Assembly: GCA_023398955.1 (NCBI GenBank)
Contig: JAEWRL010000012.1
Location: forward strand, 62,001 to 126,000
Length of the DNA: 64,000 nt
Direction: 5' to 3'
Source: Pseudomonadota bacterium
GTDB taxonomy: Bacteria; Myxococcota_A; Polyangia; Polyangiales; Polyangiaceae
This document shows positions 9,745-17,501 of the stretch, one piece after another. The notes below the pieces were generated by a model. That model searched no databases. It saw only the letters and a list, made by a program, of their open reading frames with translations, and was not told the DNA's origin. The position numbers were made by a program, and so were the translations under genes. The first letter of the stretch is position 1; each line of letters begins with the position of its first letter.

Positions 9745-11460
9745 CTAGACCACCAACCTTTCATCGATGATGTCACCCAGCCGCTCCGCGGCCCAGTCAA
9801 CCAGTGCCGGGTCCGACGAGTGGACCGCCTGCACCAGCTCGCCTTCATGGCGTCCAACCAAGACGTAACAGCCATGCTCGGCCACGATTGTCAGCACCTC
9901 GAGGTTCTCCGCTCCGGGCTGCCCGGACAAGTCGACCAGCTTGAGCTCGAAGGCCTCACGGTCGCCGCTCAACGCAGCCTTCACCGCCGCGCCGAGACTC
10001 AAACCTTGGCGCTTCGTCGCGACGGCCCGCACTCTCCCACCGCGCGCCGCGTGGTCTACGAGAGACGCCGCCAGTTCGCTCAGCTGGAGCGGAGATAGCT
10101 CGACGACACACCAGGCAGCAGCGTCGGTGGGCTCCGGGTCCTGCATCCCCTCGAAGGCTTCGTCCAGCCACGCTTGGAGGATGGCCTCGGGGCTGCCGAG
10201 GCGCGGCGGTAGAGGCTGAGGCGCCGCCTCGGAGCGGTGACGGGCGACCCGCAACAACTGCGACAAGTCCGTACCGTCGTGGGGATACGTCGCGACGCCG
10301 ACACGCGCCCTCACCCCGCTTCCGCCAGGTGCCAGGTGTTCGAGGATCCGCCGGCGGCAGGAGTGCGCGCCGATTCCGCCCGTCTCTGGCAGGAGGAGGT
10401 GATACTCGCCTTCCTCGACGGCCGCAAGGACGTCCGTATCCCTAACGGCCATCAGGATTCGATCTACCACCGAGCCCGTGCTCGAGACCACCGATGCGCC
10501 ATCCGGCTCCGTGGAGATGATGGCGAGAGCGAAGCGGCGTCCATGACGGCGCGCGCGATCGATCTCGCGTCCTGCGACGTCTACGAAGTAGGAGAAGGTG
10601 TAGGCGCTGGACTCGGGATCCTTCATGGACCCGCGCTGCCGCTGCTCACGCTCCGCCAGGAGCGCGAGGGTCATACCAGCCTGAGCCGCTATCATCTCGA
10701 GCAAGACAGGGGGAACGCCTTCCCGCGCCCGAGCATCCAGCTTCGCGAGGACGATGCCCTTGTATTCTCGTTGAGCGGTGAGGCGAGAGGCCAGCAGGCC
10801 ATTCAGCTCGGCGAACCGAAGTAGCTCCAGGTCCTCGCAGTAGGCTGGTGACGGGGCGTCCGGGGGGAACGCGGCGATGCGCGTCAGCTGCCTCGAGCCG
10901 CCGCCTGCGGCGAAGTAGACGAGCACCGAACTGGCACGGAGACGTTGATAGATGGTGATGAGCGCATTGGCAGCGCGACGCTGCGAGACCGATTCGGACA
11001 GCTCGAGAACGACACGGGCCATGTCGGTCGCGAGGGTGTTGCTGCTCGCTGCTCGGTGCAGGCGCTCGCGCTCGGCTTCCTCGGCAATGCGCGCTGTCTC
11101 TCGCGCGAGAACGCTCAGGACCTCGTCCCCCGAGGGTGGCGAGAGCAGCAACCCGCTGGCCCCAAGGGCGACGGCCTGCGTGGCCAGCTCCAGCTCCCGC
11201 GGGCTAGCACTGACGTAGACTCGCAACCCGGGAATGAGAGCTCGGAGATGATGCACCACGGCCAATCCCGCATCGGCGCCGAAGCCCATGTCGACGAAGG
11301 CGACACTTGGAGCCGCAGCGACGGCGCGGTCAAGCTCTTCGAGGCGGGGGCCCATTTCGAGCAATGGATTGCCGCGTTGCTGTACTAGGCGGCGGAGGAG
11401 GCTGCGGTATTGGGCGTCCTCACTGACGACGACTACGACGAAGTCTGCCACGTCACTCAT
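9745..11460 (-). CDS. Response regulator with GAF and degenerate GGDEF-like domains
   Basis: 571 residues from ATG at 11460, supported by an AGGAGG ribosome site 9-10 bases upstream; an earlier in-frame start would add an implausible Arg-rich tail. Residues 1-125 are a receiver (FVVVVVSEDAQYRSLLRRL, candidate acceptor Asp in VAFVDMGFGAD). Residues about 150-300 look like a GAF domain ending in EMIAAQAGMTLALLAEREQ. Residues about 310-440 resemble a diguanylate cyclase (FSYFVDVAGREIDRARRHGR, VRARVGVATYPHDG), but the catalytic GGDEF position reads EEGEYHLLLPETG, so cyclic-di-GMP synthesis is unlikely. A C-terminal 120-residue region (AAWCVVELSPLQLSELAASL) has no family I can name. It is the first of at least three tightly spaced signalling genes and may be their input module. 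Confidence 0.8.
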   Translation of the reverse strand: MSDVADFVVVVVSEDAQYRSLLRRLVQQRGNPLLEMGPRLEELDRAVAAAPSVAFVDMGFGADAGLAVVHHLRALIPGLRVYVSASPRELELATQAVALGASGLLLSPPSGDEVLSVLARETARIAEEAERERLHRAASSNTLATDMARVVLELSESVSQRRAANALITIYQRLRASSVLVYFAAGGGSRQLTRIAAFPPDAPSPAYCEDLELLRFAELNGLLASRLTAQREYKGIVLAKLDARAREGVPPVLLEMIAAQAGMTLALLAEREQRQRGSMKDPESSAYTFSYFVDVAGREIDRARRHGRRFALAIISTEPDGASVVSSTGSVVDRILMAVRDTDVLAAVEEGEYHLLLPETGGIGAHSCRRRILEHLAPGGSGVRARVGVATYPHDGTDLSQLLRVARHRSEAAPQPLPPRLGSPEAILQAWLDEAFEGMQDPEPTDAAAWCVVELSPLQLSELAASLVDHAARGGRVRAVATKRQGLSLGAAVKAALSGDREAFELKLVDLSGQPGAENLEVLTIVAEHGCYVLVGRHEGELVQAVHSSDPALVDWAAERLGDIIDERLVV

Positions 11461-11544
11461 CCCGGGTGCCTCCTGTGCCCGCGAAGCTCCGCGGGCGAGC
11501 AGCGAGAGCCTCAGCGGAGGCCGCCACGCCACCGAGCCTGCCTC

Positions 11545-11832
11545 TCATGGGAGGCTCGCCCGAAGCTGCGACTCGCTGACCCCGCGCAGGAGGACCCTCT
11601 TCATTCGCGAGGTGGTGCCGCCCACGATGCTGACGTGCGACTTAGGGACGTTGAGCGTGCGGGCGAGAACGCCGACGAGCTCGTCGTTGGCCGCACCATC
11701 CACCGGGGGTGCGGCCACAGCGATTTCCAAGAATCCCTCCTTCATGCCCAGTACACGGCTGCGCGACGCGCGCGGCTTCACCTTGACACTGAGGACGAGA
11801 CCTTCGCTCGAGGACGGCACGTGCTGGCGCAT
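11545..11832 (-). CDS. DUF167 / YggU family protein
   Basis: 95 residues from ATG (MRQHVPSS); a longer open frame exists upstream but lacks family character. The sequence shows the YggU signature: LSVKVKPRASRSRVLG, then LEIAVAAPPVDGAANDELVGV and a basic end ISIVGGTTSRMKRVLL-like segment. This matches the small alpha/beta fold of about 95-100 residues typical of the family, whose cellular role is unsettled. It precedes the signalling operon on the same strand by 85 bases and is divergent from aroB, whose start lies about 140 bases away. Confidence 0.85.
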   Translation of the reverse strand: MRQHVPSSSEGLVLSVKVKPRASRSRVLGMKEGFLEIAVAAPPVDGAANDELVGVLARTLNVPKSHVSIVGGTTSRMKRVLLRGVSESQLRASLP

Positions 11833-11971
11833 GGGCAGGACTACTGTAACGGACACTCTCTGCTGACGCGTAGGGGAACTGCATTGGGGAACGGCGGCCG
11901 GGCAGGGGCGCCCCCCGGCGAGGTCGTTTGCTATCGGATTTTGGGCCAGACCCGCGCTATGGTCGTCCCCC

Positions 11972-13438
11972 ATGGAACAGGCCTTGGTGATCTGGGGTCC
12001 CGATCGTCAGCTCAGCCTCGCGCTGGGTCTTCTCGTTGCCCGGAAAACCGGGCGCCCACTCTTTGCGGAAGAGGACGGGGCTGATTCGAGGGGGGAGGCG
12101 GCTGCATCAGCGGAGGGCCCCGCCGTACGGGTCGTCGGGCCGGACAAGCTGATAGATCGGCACGACCGCCTGAATGCAATCGACCAGAGTGTCGTCGTTT
12201 GCGTGGAACGAGCGGATGCGCCCGCTTCCTCCGGGGAAGCCCTCAGGGCTGCAGCATACCGCGAGGCCCACTGGCATGCGAGCCTGCGGCAGGCGGACCT
12301 TGAGGCCGCGGCTGAGCAAGTCTCGGAGACTTGGCGGCGGCAGCCGGTGGCCGTGGCTGCGGGGCTACGCAGCTACCGTGTGGATGTGGGCGGAGACTGG
12401 CCGCTCGCAGCGTTGACGCGGCTCGCGGGAACGGCTTCCTCCGTCTTGCTCGTCACTGACAACAACGTTCGCCCCCTCCATGCGGAGGGTGTGCTTGCTG
12501 CCACGGCCGCCGCCGGTACGCCTACGGTCACGGTAGAGCTCCGTGCGGGAGAGGAGAACAAGCACCTCGGCGCAGTCGACCAGATCTGGCGAGCAGCGCT
12601 GGCCAGCGGAATCGATCGTCAAAGCCTCGTCATTGGGCTGGGCGGCGGCGTCGTCACCGATATCGCTGGGTTCGCCGCCTCCACCTGGATGCGTGGTCTT
12701 CGATGGGTTGGGCTGCCAACCACTCTCCTGGCGATGGTAGACGCTTCGGTTGGGGGCAAGACCGGTGTCGACCTGGAGCAAGCGAAGAACGCCATCGGTG
12801 CTTTTTGGCAACCGGAGGGTGTCTTCTGCGGCACTCGTGTGCTCGAGACCGAGCCCGAGCGCGGCTTCCGGGGTGCTCTCGCCGAAGCGGTGAAGACGGC
12901 CCTCATTGGCGATCCCGAGTTGTTGGGATTGTTGGAGCGACGTACTCAGGGCATTCTGGCGCGAGAACCCTCACTCACCCGAGAGTTGGTCCGGCGGTGC
13001 GTGTGCGTCAAGGCGCGTGTCGTCGGTCTTGATGAGAGAGAGGCTGGGCTTCGCGCCGTGCTCAATCTCGGCCACACGATAGGCCACGCCCTGGAGGCCG
13101 CCGGCGGGTATGCGAAGTGGACACATGGAGAGGCCGTGAGCCTCGGGCTGGTCGCTGCGCTGCAGGTGGGCGTTCGCCTTGGAAGGACGCCGGTAGCGCT
13201 TGTGGAGCGGGTGGTAACCCTCCTTGGAGCCCTGGGGCTGCCACGTCGCCTCGAGGCGGAAGAACTCCAACGCGCCCTCAAGCTGCTTGCGTATGACAAG
13301 AAGCGCGCGGGTCGTGATCTGTCATTCGTCGTCGCACAAGATGTCGGCGACGTTCGGGTCTGCAAGTTGAGCATCGACGAGCTCCAGGGGCACATCCGAG
13401 GCATCGCCAGCGACCTAGGGCCGCCGACCCGGGAATGA
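11972..13438 (+). CDS. aroB: 3-dehydroquinate synthase with an N-terminal decayed shikimate-kinase domain
   Basis: 488 residues from ATG. The C-terminal 350 residues are a complete dehydroquinate synthase (shikimate pathway step 2, cytosolic, NAD- and metal-dependent): LGGGVVTDIAGFAASTWMRG, LPTTLLAMVDASVGGKTGVD, the LAEAVKTALI metal-ligand Glu, and the His ligands in NLGHTIGHALE and HGEAVSLG. The first 130 residues align in layout with shikimate kinase: ALVIWGPDRQLSLALGLLVA where a GxxGxGKS/T nucleotide loop is expected, TGRPLFAEEDG, and RAAAYREAHWHASLRQADLE like the lid/Arg end. The ATP loop Lys and Ser/Thr are absent. It is therefore an AroKB-type fusion in which the kinase half looks dead. 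A separate shikimate kinase would have to lie elsewhere. Confidence 0.93.
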   Translation: MEQALVIWGPDRQLSLALGLLVARKTGRPLFAEEDGADSRGEAAASAEGPAVRVVGPDKLIDRHDRLNAIDQSVVVCVERADAPASSGEALRAAAYREAHWHASLRQADLEAAAEQVSETWRRQPVAVAAGLRSYRVDVGGDWPLAALTRLAGTASSVLLVTDNNVRPLHAEGVLAATAAAGTPTVTVELRAGEENKHLGAVDQIWRAALASGIDRQSLVIGLGGGVVTDIAGFAASTWMRGLRWVGLPTTLLAMVDASVGGKTGVDLEQAKNAIGAFWQPEGVFCGTRVLETEPERGFRGALAEAVKTALIGDPELLGLLERRTQGILAREPSLTRELVRRCVCVKARVVGLDEREAGLRAVLNLGHTIGHALEAAGGYAKWTHGEAVSLGLVAALQVGVRLGRTPVALVERVVTLLGALGLPRRLEAEELQRALKLLAYDKKRAGRDLSFVVAQDVGDVRVCKLSIDELQGHIRGIASDLGPPTRE

Positions 13439-13555
13439 CTTTGATAAGCGGCATCGAGGGTAGCCCATTGTTGGCGGATGCGTGCGAGCCGTCATAGACT
13501 CTGGTTTGCAGAAGTGCGCCGCGTTTCGGCGCCCTCGCGTTTTTTGGAGGTCCCC

Positions 13556-14263
13556 ATGGCTCGCCCGCTTCTTCACTACCTTTCCGCTGCATTGTTGGGC
13601 TTCTCCGGGATGGGGGCGGCCGCGGGGTGCGCGGATACTGAGAGCATGTTGGTCATCCGCGGAGTCATTGCCCTCCAGCCGCCACAATGCATAGCGAGTC
13701 CGGATGCCACGCTTTTCCATTTGGCTGGAAGCGTCGACACGCGGTTGAGTCGCCAGTACGTCGCGCACCTCCAGGTTGCCAATCAGCTGATGGCGCGCGG
13801 CGACGACGAGCAGCTGCGCAGCGAGACGGCGCGGGTCACCATCACGGGGGCAGAAGTCGTGCTCACGCGGCCGGATGGGTCCCGGATTGGGCGAGGCAAC
13901 TACACCGTGACGGCAAGCGGTTCCATCGATCCTAGCGTCGGGAACCAGCCGGGGTTGGGCGTGGTGTTCGCGCCGCTGGTTCCCGATTTCGAGCAGTACA
14001 TCGATGTGGACGATGCCCCCAATCCCCTCATCGTCGAGGTGCAGGTCTACGGAAAGACGCTGGGCGGGCAGGAGGTCTGGTCGAACTGGTACACGTACCC
14101 GATCTACTTCACCAGACTGGTGACCTTTCCCGCCGAGTCGCTGGACGAGACTACCGGTCGATGCACCCCCGCCGGGGCGTCCGAGCCTCCGTGCATCATC
14201 GGCCAGGATGACGCAGTCCCCTGCAGCGCTTGTCTGCAAGAATCCTTCTGCGAAGCCCCTTGA
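13556..14263 (+). CDS. Secreted lipoprotein of unknown function
   Basis: 235 residues from ATG at 13556, chosen for the GGAGG ribosome site 5 bases upstream. The signal MARPLLHYLSAALLGFSGMG ends in the lipobox AAGC (Cys about 24), so the protein should be lipid-anchored. The mature part is largely beta-strand-like (VTITGAEVVLTRPDGSRIGRG, GNYTVTASGSID) and ends in a Cys cluster (GRCTPAG, PPCIIGQ, VPCSACLQESFC). I do not recognise the family. It lies 117 bases after aroB on the same strand and converges with zapA. Confidence 0.8.
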   Translation: MARPLLHYLSAALLGFSGMGAAAGCADTESMLVIRGVIALQPPQCIASPDATLFHLAGSVDTRLSRQYVAHLQVANQLMARGDDEQLRSETARVTITGAEVVLTRPDGSRIGRGNYTVTASGSIDPSVGNQPGLGVVFAPLVPDFEQYIDVDDAPNPLIVEVQVYGKTLGGQEVWSNWYTYPIYFTRLVTFPAESLDETTGRCTPAGASEPPCIIGQDDAVPCSACLQESFCEAP

Positions 14264-14329
14264 GGCCGGCCGCGGAAGGCAACGGGGGCGACTCGGCGGC
14301 CGCCAAGAATCATGCGTCTGACTGATGCA

Positions 14330-14677
14330 TCAGGGGCATGGCTTCGACGCCGATTCGGAGCTCGCCACTGGAGGAGGCAACGGAGACTCGTCCAGCACCG
14401 CGTCGATCCGTTCCAGCAGGGTACGCAGCGTGCTCTTTGCGCGAAGCTCCCCTTCCGTTCGCCGCCTCTGCTCCTCTTCCAGCTCGTGGGCTAGCTTGAG
14501 GGCGACGAGGAGCAGGTTCTGTGCGGACATGGTGCGCGACGGCCCGGCGACCTCCCGGAGGCGCTGCTCCACCATGGCGGCGAGGTGCCGCAACTCAGCC
14601 TCTTCGGCCGAGGCGATGAGGCGATACGATTGTCCGCCGATTTGCAGCTCTATAGGCGCTTGGGCCACGCGGTGCAC
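14330..14677 (-). CDS. zapA: Cell division protein ZapA
   Basis: 115 residues from ATG. It opens with IELQIGGQSYRLIASAEEAE, the typical ZapA beta-hairpin with the (I/V)xIxGxxY pattern, then LRHLAAMVEQRLREV and a long C-terminal coiled coil (QNLLLVALKLAHELEEEQRR). ZapA binds and bundles FtsZ filaments at midcell. The Pro/Ser-rich tail (about 98-115) is extra. The gene stands alone on the minus strand between a lipoprotein gene and the divergent bioF; the space between zapA and bioF holds a parS-like site. Confidence 0.88.
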   Translation of the reverse strand: MHRVAQAPIELQIGGQSYRLIASAEEAELRHLAAMVEQRLREVAGPSRTMSAQNLLLVALKLAHELEEEQRRRTEGELRAKSTLRTLLERIDAVLDESPLPPPVASSESASKPCP

Positions 14678-14774
14678 GGTAGCACCCCGCTTCGACGATG
14701 GAAATGGCTAGGCGGATGGTTCCTGCACATTGGGGCAGTAGTTGTCGCCCGAGGGCAGTTAGAGGACGGATCAG

Positions 14775-14790
14775 GGTTTCACGTGAAACC
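14775..14790. promoter_or_regulatory. parS-like ParB-binding palindrome (site 1)
   Basis: GGTTTCACGTGAAACC is a perfect 16-base palindrome. Its inner 14 bases GTTTCACGTGAAAC match the widely conserved chromosomal parS consensus TGTTNCACGTGAAACA; the outermost pair is G/C instead of T/A. It is in the zapA-bioF intergenic region, 58 bases before the bioF start. ParB would load here and spread. A second site lies 231 bases away inside bioF. Confidence 0.8.
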
Positions 14791-14847
14791 TGTTCAGGCC
14801 TTCGCCGCCGCTGCACGTGCGAGCATTGGCTCTGCTAAACCACACCC

Positions 14848-15987
14848 GTGACTCTCGCATTTCTCGATGCTCGCCTCACCGCTCTGCGAACGGAGGGGTT
14901 GTACCGCGACCCCGAGCAGGAGTCCGTTAGGCGGCGCCTCGTTTCCGCGCACCCAGCTCTTCTCGACGTCAGTTCCAACGACTACCTCGGCCTCGCTCGG
15001 CGCGATGTTCCACGTGAAACACTGACGCTACCCCGCGCGGGCAGCGGCGCATCACGGCTCATCCACGGGACACATCCACCTCACCGGGACCTGGAGCAGA
15101 CCCTCGCGGAGTGGACTGGCCACGCCGACGCGCTCCTGTTCTCTTCTGGCTACGCCGCCAACGTCGGCCTCCTCTCCTCCCTTCCTCAGGCGGGGGACAG
15201 CGTCTTCTCCGATGCCCTCAACCACGCCTCCATTATCGATGGGTGCCGCCTCAGCCGGGCGACCACATTCGTCTATCCCCATCTCAGCCTGGAGGCGCTC
15301 GGCGCTGCTCTTGCCCAGGCGCCCTCGGATGGTGAGCGCTGGGTTGTCAGTGAAACCCTCTTCAGCATGGACGGCGATCGCCCCGACCTGTCACGCCTGC
15401 GGGACCTTTGCGACGTCCACGGCGCTCACCTCATCCTCGACGAGGCGCACGCCCTTGGCATCCTTGGCCCCGCCGGCGCAGGCCTTGCTGCCTCCGCTGG
15501 CATCGCACCCGACGCCCTGGTCGGCACTTTCGGCAAGGCCATCGGGACAGCGGGAGCTTTCGTCGCCGGCTCCAAGACCCTCCGAACATGGCTCTGGAAC
15601 CGTGCCCGCTCCTTCATCTACTCGACCGCGCCGCCTCCCTCGATGACCGCCGTGACTCTCCACCACGTCCGTCAGGCCCGTGATGCCGCACATCTCCGCG
15701 ACCACCTTTTCCAACTCTGCCGGCGTTTCTCCTCGGCCGCCGCTACCCGCGGACTCCCCATTCCCCCGCACTCTCCCGGCCCCATCTTTCCCGTCGTGCT
15801 CGGCGACCTTCATCGCCTCGAAACCGCTGCCACCCACCTGCGCGCCGCCGGAATCCTGGCCCACGGGATCCGTCCACCCACCGTTCCCCCTGGAACCGCT
15901 CGCCTCCGCATCACCCTCACTGCGTCGCTCAGCTTCGCCGACATCGACAGGCTCGCCGACGCCCTCCACACCGCATGCCACGAATAG
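14848..15987 (+). CDS. bioF: 8-amino-7-oxononanoate synthase (biotin synthesis)
   Basis: 379 residues from GTG. It condenses pimeloyl thioester with L-alanine to give 8-amino-7-oxononanoate (KAPA) using pyridoxal phosphate, in the cytosol. Hallmarks: SSNDYLGLA (about 43-51), LFSSGYAANVGLLSSL, the aromatic/His loop DALNHASIIDGCRLS, the cofactor-ring DEAHALGILG, and the Schiff-base Lys in GTFGKAIG (Lys 230). Length is normal. It overlaps bioD by 13 bases; no bioA, bioB or bioC is in the window. A canonical parS sequence is embedded in codons 53-58. The + strand here is strikingly C-rich. Confidence 0.93.
   Translation: MTLAFLDARLTALRTEGLYRDPEQESVRRRLVSAHPALLDVSSNDYLGLARRDVPRETLTLPRAGSGASRLIHGTHPPHRDLEQTLAEWTGHADALLFSSGYAANVGLLSSLPQAGDSVFSDALNHASIIDGCRLSRATTFVYPHLSLEALGAALAQAPSDGERWVVSETLFSMDGDRPDLSRLRDLCDVHGAHLILDEAHALGILGPAGAGLAASAGIAPDALVGTFGKAIGTAGAFVAGSKTLRTWLWNRARSFIYSTAPPPSMTAVTLHHVRQARDAAHLRDHLFQLCRRFSSAAATRGLPIPPHSPGPIFPVVLGDLHRLETAATHLRAAGILAHGIRPPTVPPGTARLRITLTASLSFADIDRLADALHTACHE
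15006..15021. promoter_or_regulatory. Canonical parS ParB-binding site (site 2, inside bioF)
   Basis: TGTTCCACGTGAAACA fits the 16-base consensus TGTTNCACGTGAAACA at every position. It lies within the bioF coding sequence, as chromosomal parS sites often do. Together with the intergenic site it makes a pair 231 bases apart, so chance occurrence is very unlikely. Confidence 0.92.
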
Positions 15988-16697
15988 TCATTCTCGGAAC
16001 CGGAACGGACGTCGGCAAAACTCACGTCACCGTCGCCTTGACCCGCTGCCTTGCGCACCGGGTTCCCACGCTCGCCGTCAAGCCAGTCGAGACGGGTACG
16101 CACCCCTCGTGGCCCACCTGCGAAGCCACTCGCCCGCCGGACCCTGCTTCCGACGCCGCCGCCCTCGAAGCTGCGAGCGGTCGGGCACTCGAACACCCGC
16201 ATCCACTCTACGCTTTCGCGCAGCCAGTCTCGCCGCACCGCGCCGCCCGGGATGCCAACGTCGTCATTGACGTCCCCACGATCGTCTCATGGATCGAGGC
16301 CATTGAAACCCGCGCCACGGCCCGCTCGGGCACGCTGCCACTCGTCCTGATCGAGACCGCAGGCGGGGCCTTCTCGCCACTGCACCCCGGTATCACCAAC
16401 GCCCATCTCGCCCACGCACTCGAACCCGCGCTCATCCTTCTCGTCGCTCCAGATTCCCTCGGGGTTTTGCACGACATCACCGCCACCGCGACGGCCCTGG
16501 CGACGGTGCCAACTCCCGCCCCCTGGGTCCTTCTCACAGGTGCCCGCCCTCCAGACGGCTCCACCGGGACCCATGCCGCTGAGCTCCCCGTCCTCGGAGG
16601 ACCTCCTGTCCTAGGTACCCTCTCCCGCGGCGCCCACTCCTTCGAGCCAGCCGTCGTCGAGCGTCTCCTCGACCTTGTCTACCCGACCTGCACCTGA
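15975..16697 (+). CDS. bioD: ATP-dependent dethiobiotin synthetase
   Basis: 240 residues from ATG. It closes the ureido ring of diaminopelargonic acid with CO2 and ATP to give dethiobiotin. Visible: the P-loop VILGTGTDVGKTHVTVAL (residues 5-22), the substrate Lys region LAVKPVETG, and the second-motif LVLIETAGGAFSPL. A Pro/Ala-rich insert (about 45-75) replaces part of the usual loop, but the length is normal. It starts inside the end of bioF, so the two are translationally coupled. It converges with the ABC ATPase gene. Confidence 0.9.
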   Translation: MPRIVILGTGTDVGKTHVTVALTRCLAHRVPTLAVKPVETGTHPSWPTCEATRPPDPASDAAALEAASGRALEHPHPLYAFAQPVSPHRAARDANVVIDVPTIVSWIEAIETRATARSGTLPLVLIETAGGAFSPLHPGITNAHLAHALEPALILLVAPDSLGVLHDITATATALATVPTPAPWVLLTGARPPDGSTGTHAAELPVLGGPPVLGTLSRGAHSFEPAVVERLLDLVYPTCT

Positions 16698-16763
16698 GGG
16701 AGTGCCTCGCCGTCCCCTCCGCCGCACGGCAACGGCGTTCCCCCCGCCCTCCCTCGGGTCGCT

Positions 16764-17450
16764 CTACGCGCGGCCGCCCGCCGGCGCACGACCCTCCACA
16801 TCCGCTACGATGCGCCCTCGCTCGAGGCGGACCCGACGCGCTCCCACCATCTCGGCATGCTCGCGCACATGACTCACAGCAACAATCAAGGCGCCCCGAT
16901 CGCGCTCTTCGCAGAGGACCGCCCCGAGGCGCTCCGAAGCGTCGAGATCCAGCCCCGTCCACGGCTCATCCATGAGCAGTACGGCCGGCCTATGCACGAG
17001 TGCTCGAGCGATTGCAACCCTTTGCCGTTGCCCACGGCTCAATTCTCCCACCCGTCTTCTCCCGAATCCTCCCAAGTCCAGGCGCCCACAGACGCTCTTC
17101 CACGCCGTGTCAGCGTCGACACCATACATGCGAGCAGCAAGCCGCACGTTATCCTCGCCCGTCAGTTCCCTGTAGCAGTGCGACTCATGCGCCACCCACC
17201 CAATCGCGCCCCGGATCTGCCGTCGATTCGTGATGCCCGGCGCGTACTCCACGCGCCCACTCGACGCCTTCATCACGGTCCCCATGATTGCCAGTAGGGT
17301 ACTTTTGCCCGCACCGTTGCCCCCCTCGAGAAAACAGATTGCCCCCGCGTCAAACCTCATGCTCACCCCCCTCAGAGCCGCGGTCGCTCCGAACAGCTTC
17401 GTGACCTGTTCCACCCTTATTGCCCGAATCACAGCAGCCGCTTCTACCAT
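16764..17450 (-). CDS. Orphan ABC transporter ATP-binding protein (CcmA-like)
   Basis: 228 residues from ATG at 17450 (MVEAAAVIRAIRVEQVTKLFG). Complete nucleotide-binding subunit: Walker A LEGGNGAGKSTLLAIMG, Q-loop region GWVAHESHCYRELT, signature ELSRGQRQRVAIAR, Walker B VLLMDEPWTGLD, and switch His in AVSHVREH. Size and the short EGGNGAGKST loop resemble haem-exporter CcmA and similar single-domain exporters. No permease gene is adjacent, so its membrane partner must be elsewhere. Divergent from the MoxR gene with 51 bases between starts, so the promoters overlap or are shared. Confidence 0.85.
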   Translation of the reverse strand: MVEAAAVIRAIRVEQVTKLFGATAALRGVSMRFDAGAICFLEGGNGAGKSTLLAIMGTVMKASSGRVEYAPGITNRRQIRGAIGWVAHESHCYRELTGEDNVRLAARMYGVDADTAWKSVCGRLDLGGFGRRRVGELSRGQRQRVAIARALVHRPAVLLMDEPWTGLDLDASERLGAVLCEERDRGALIVAVSHVREHAEMVGARRVRLERGRIVADVEGRAPAGGRA

Positions 17451-17501
17451 CGGTCGCCGCCAGCCGCACCCCGTCCCGCCGGCCCAGCCCACCGTGCTAC
17501 C

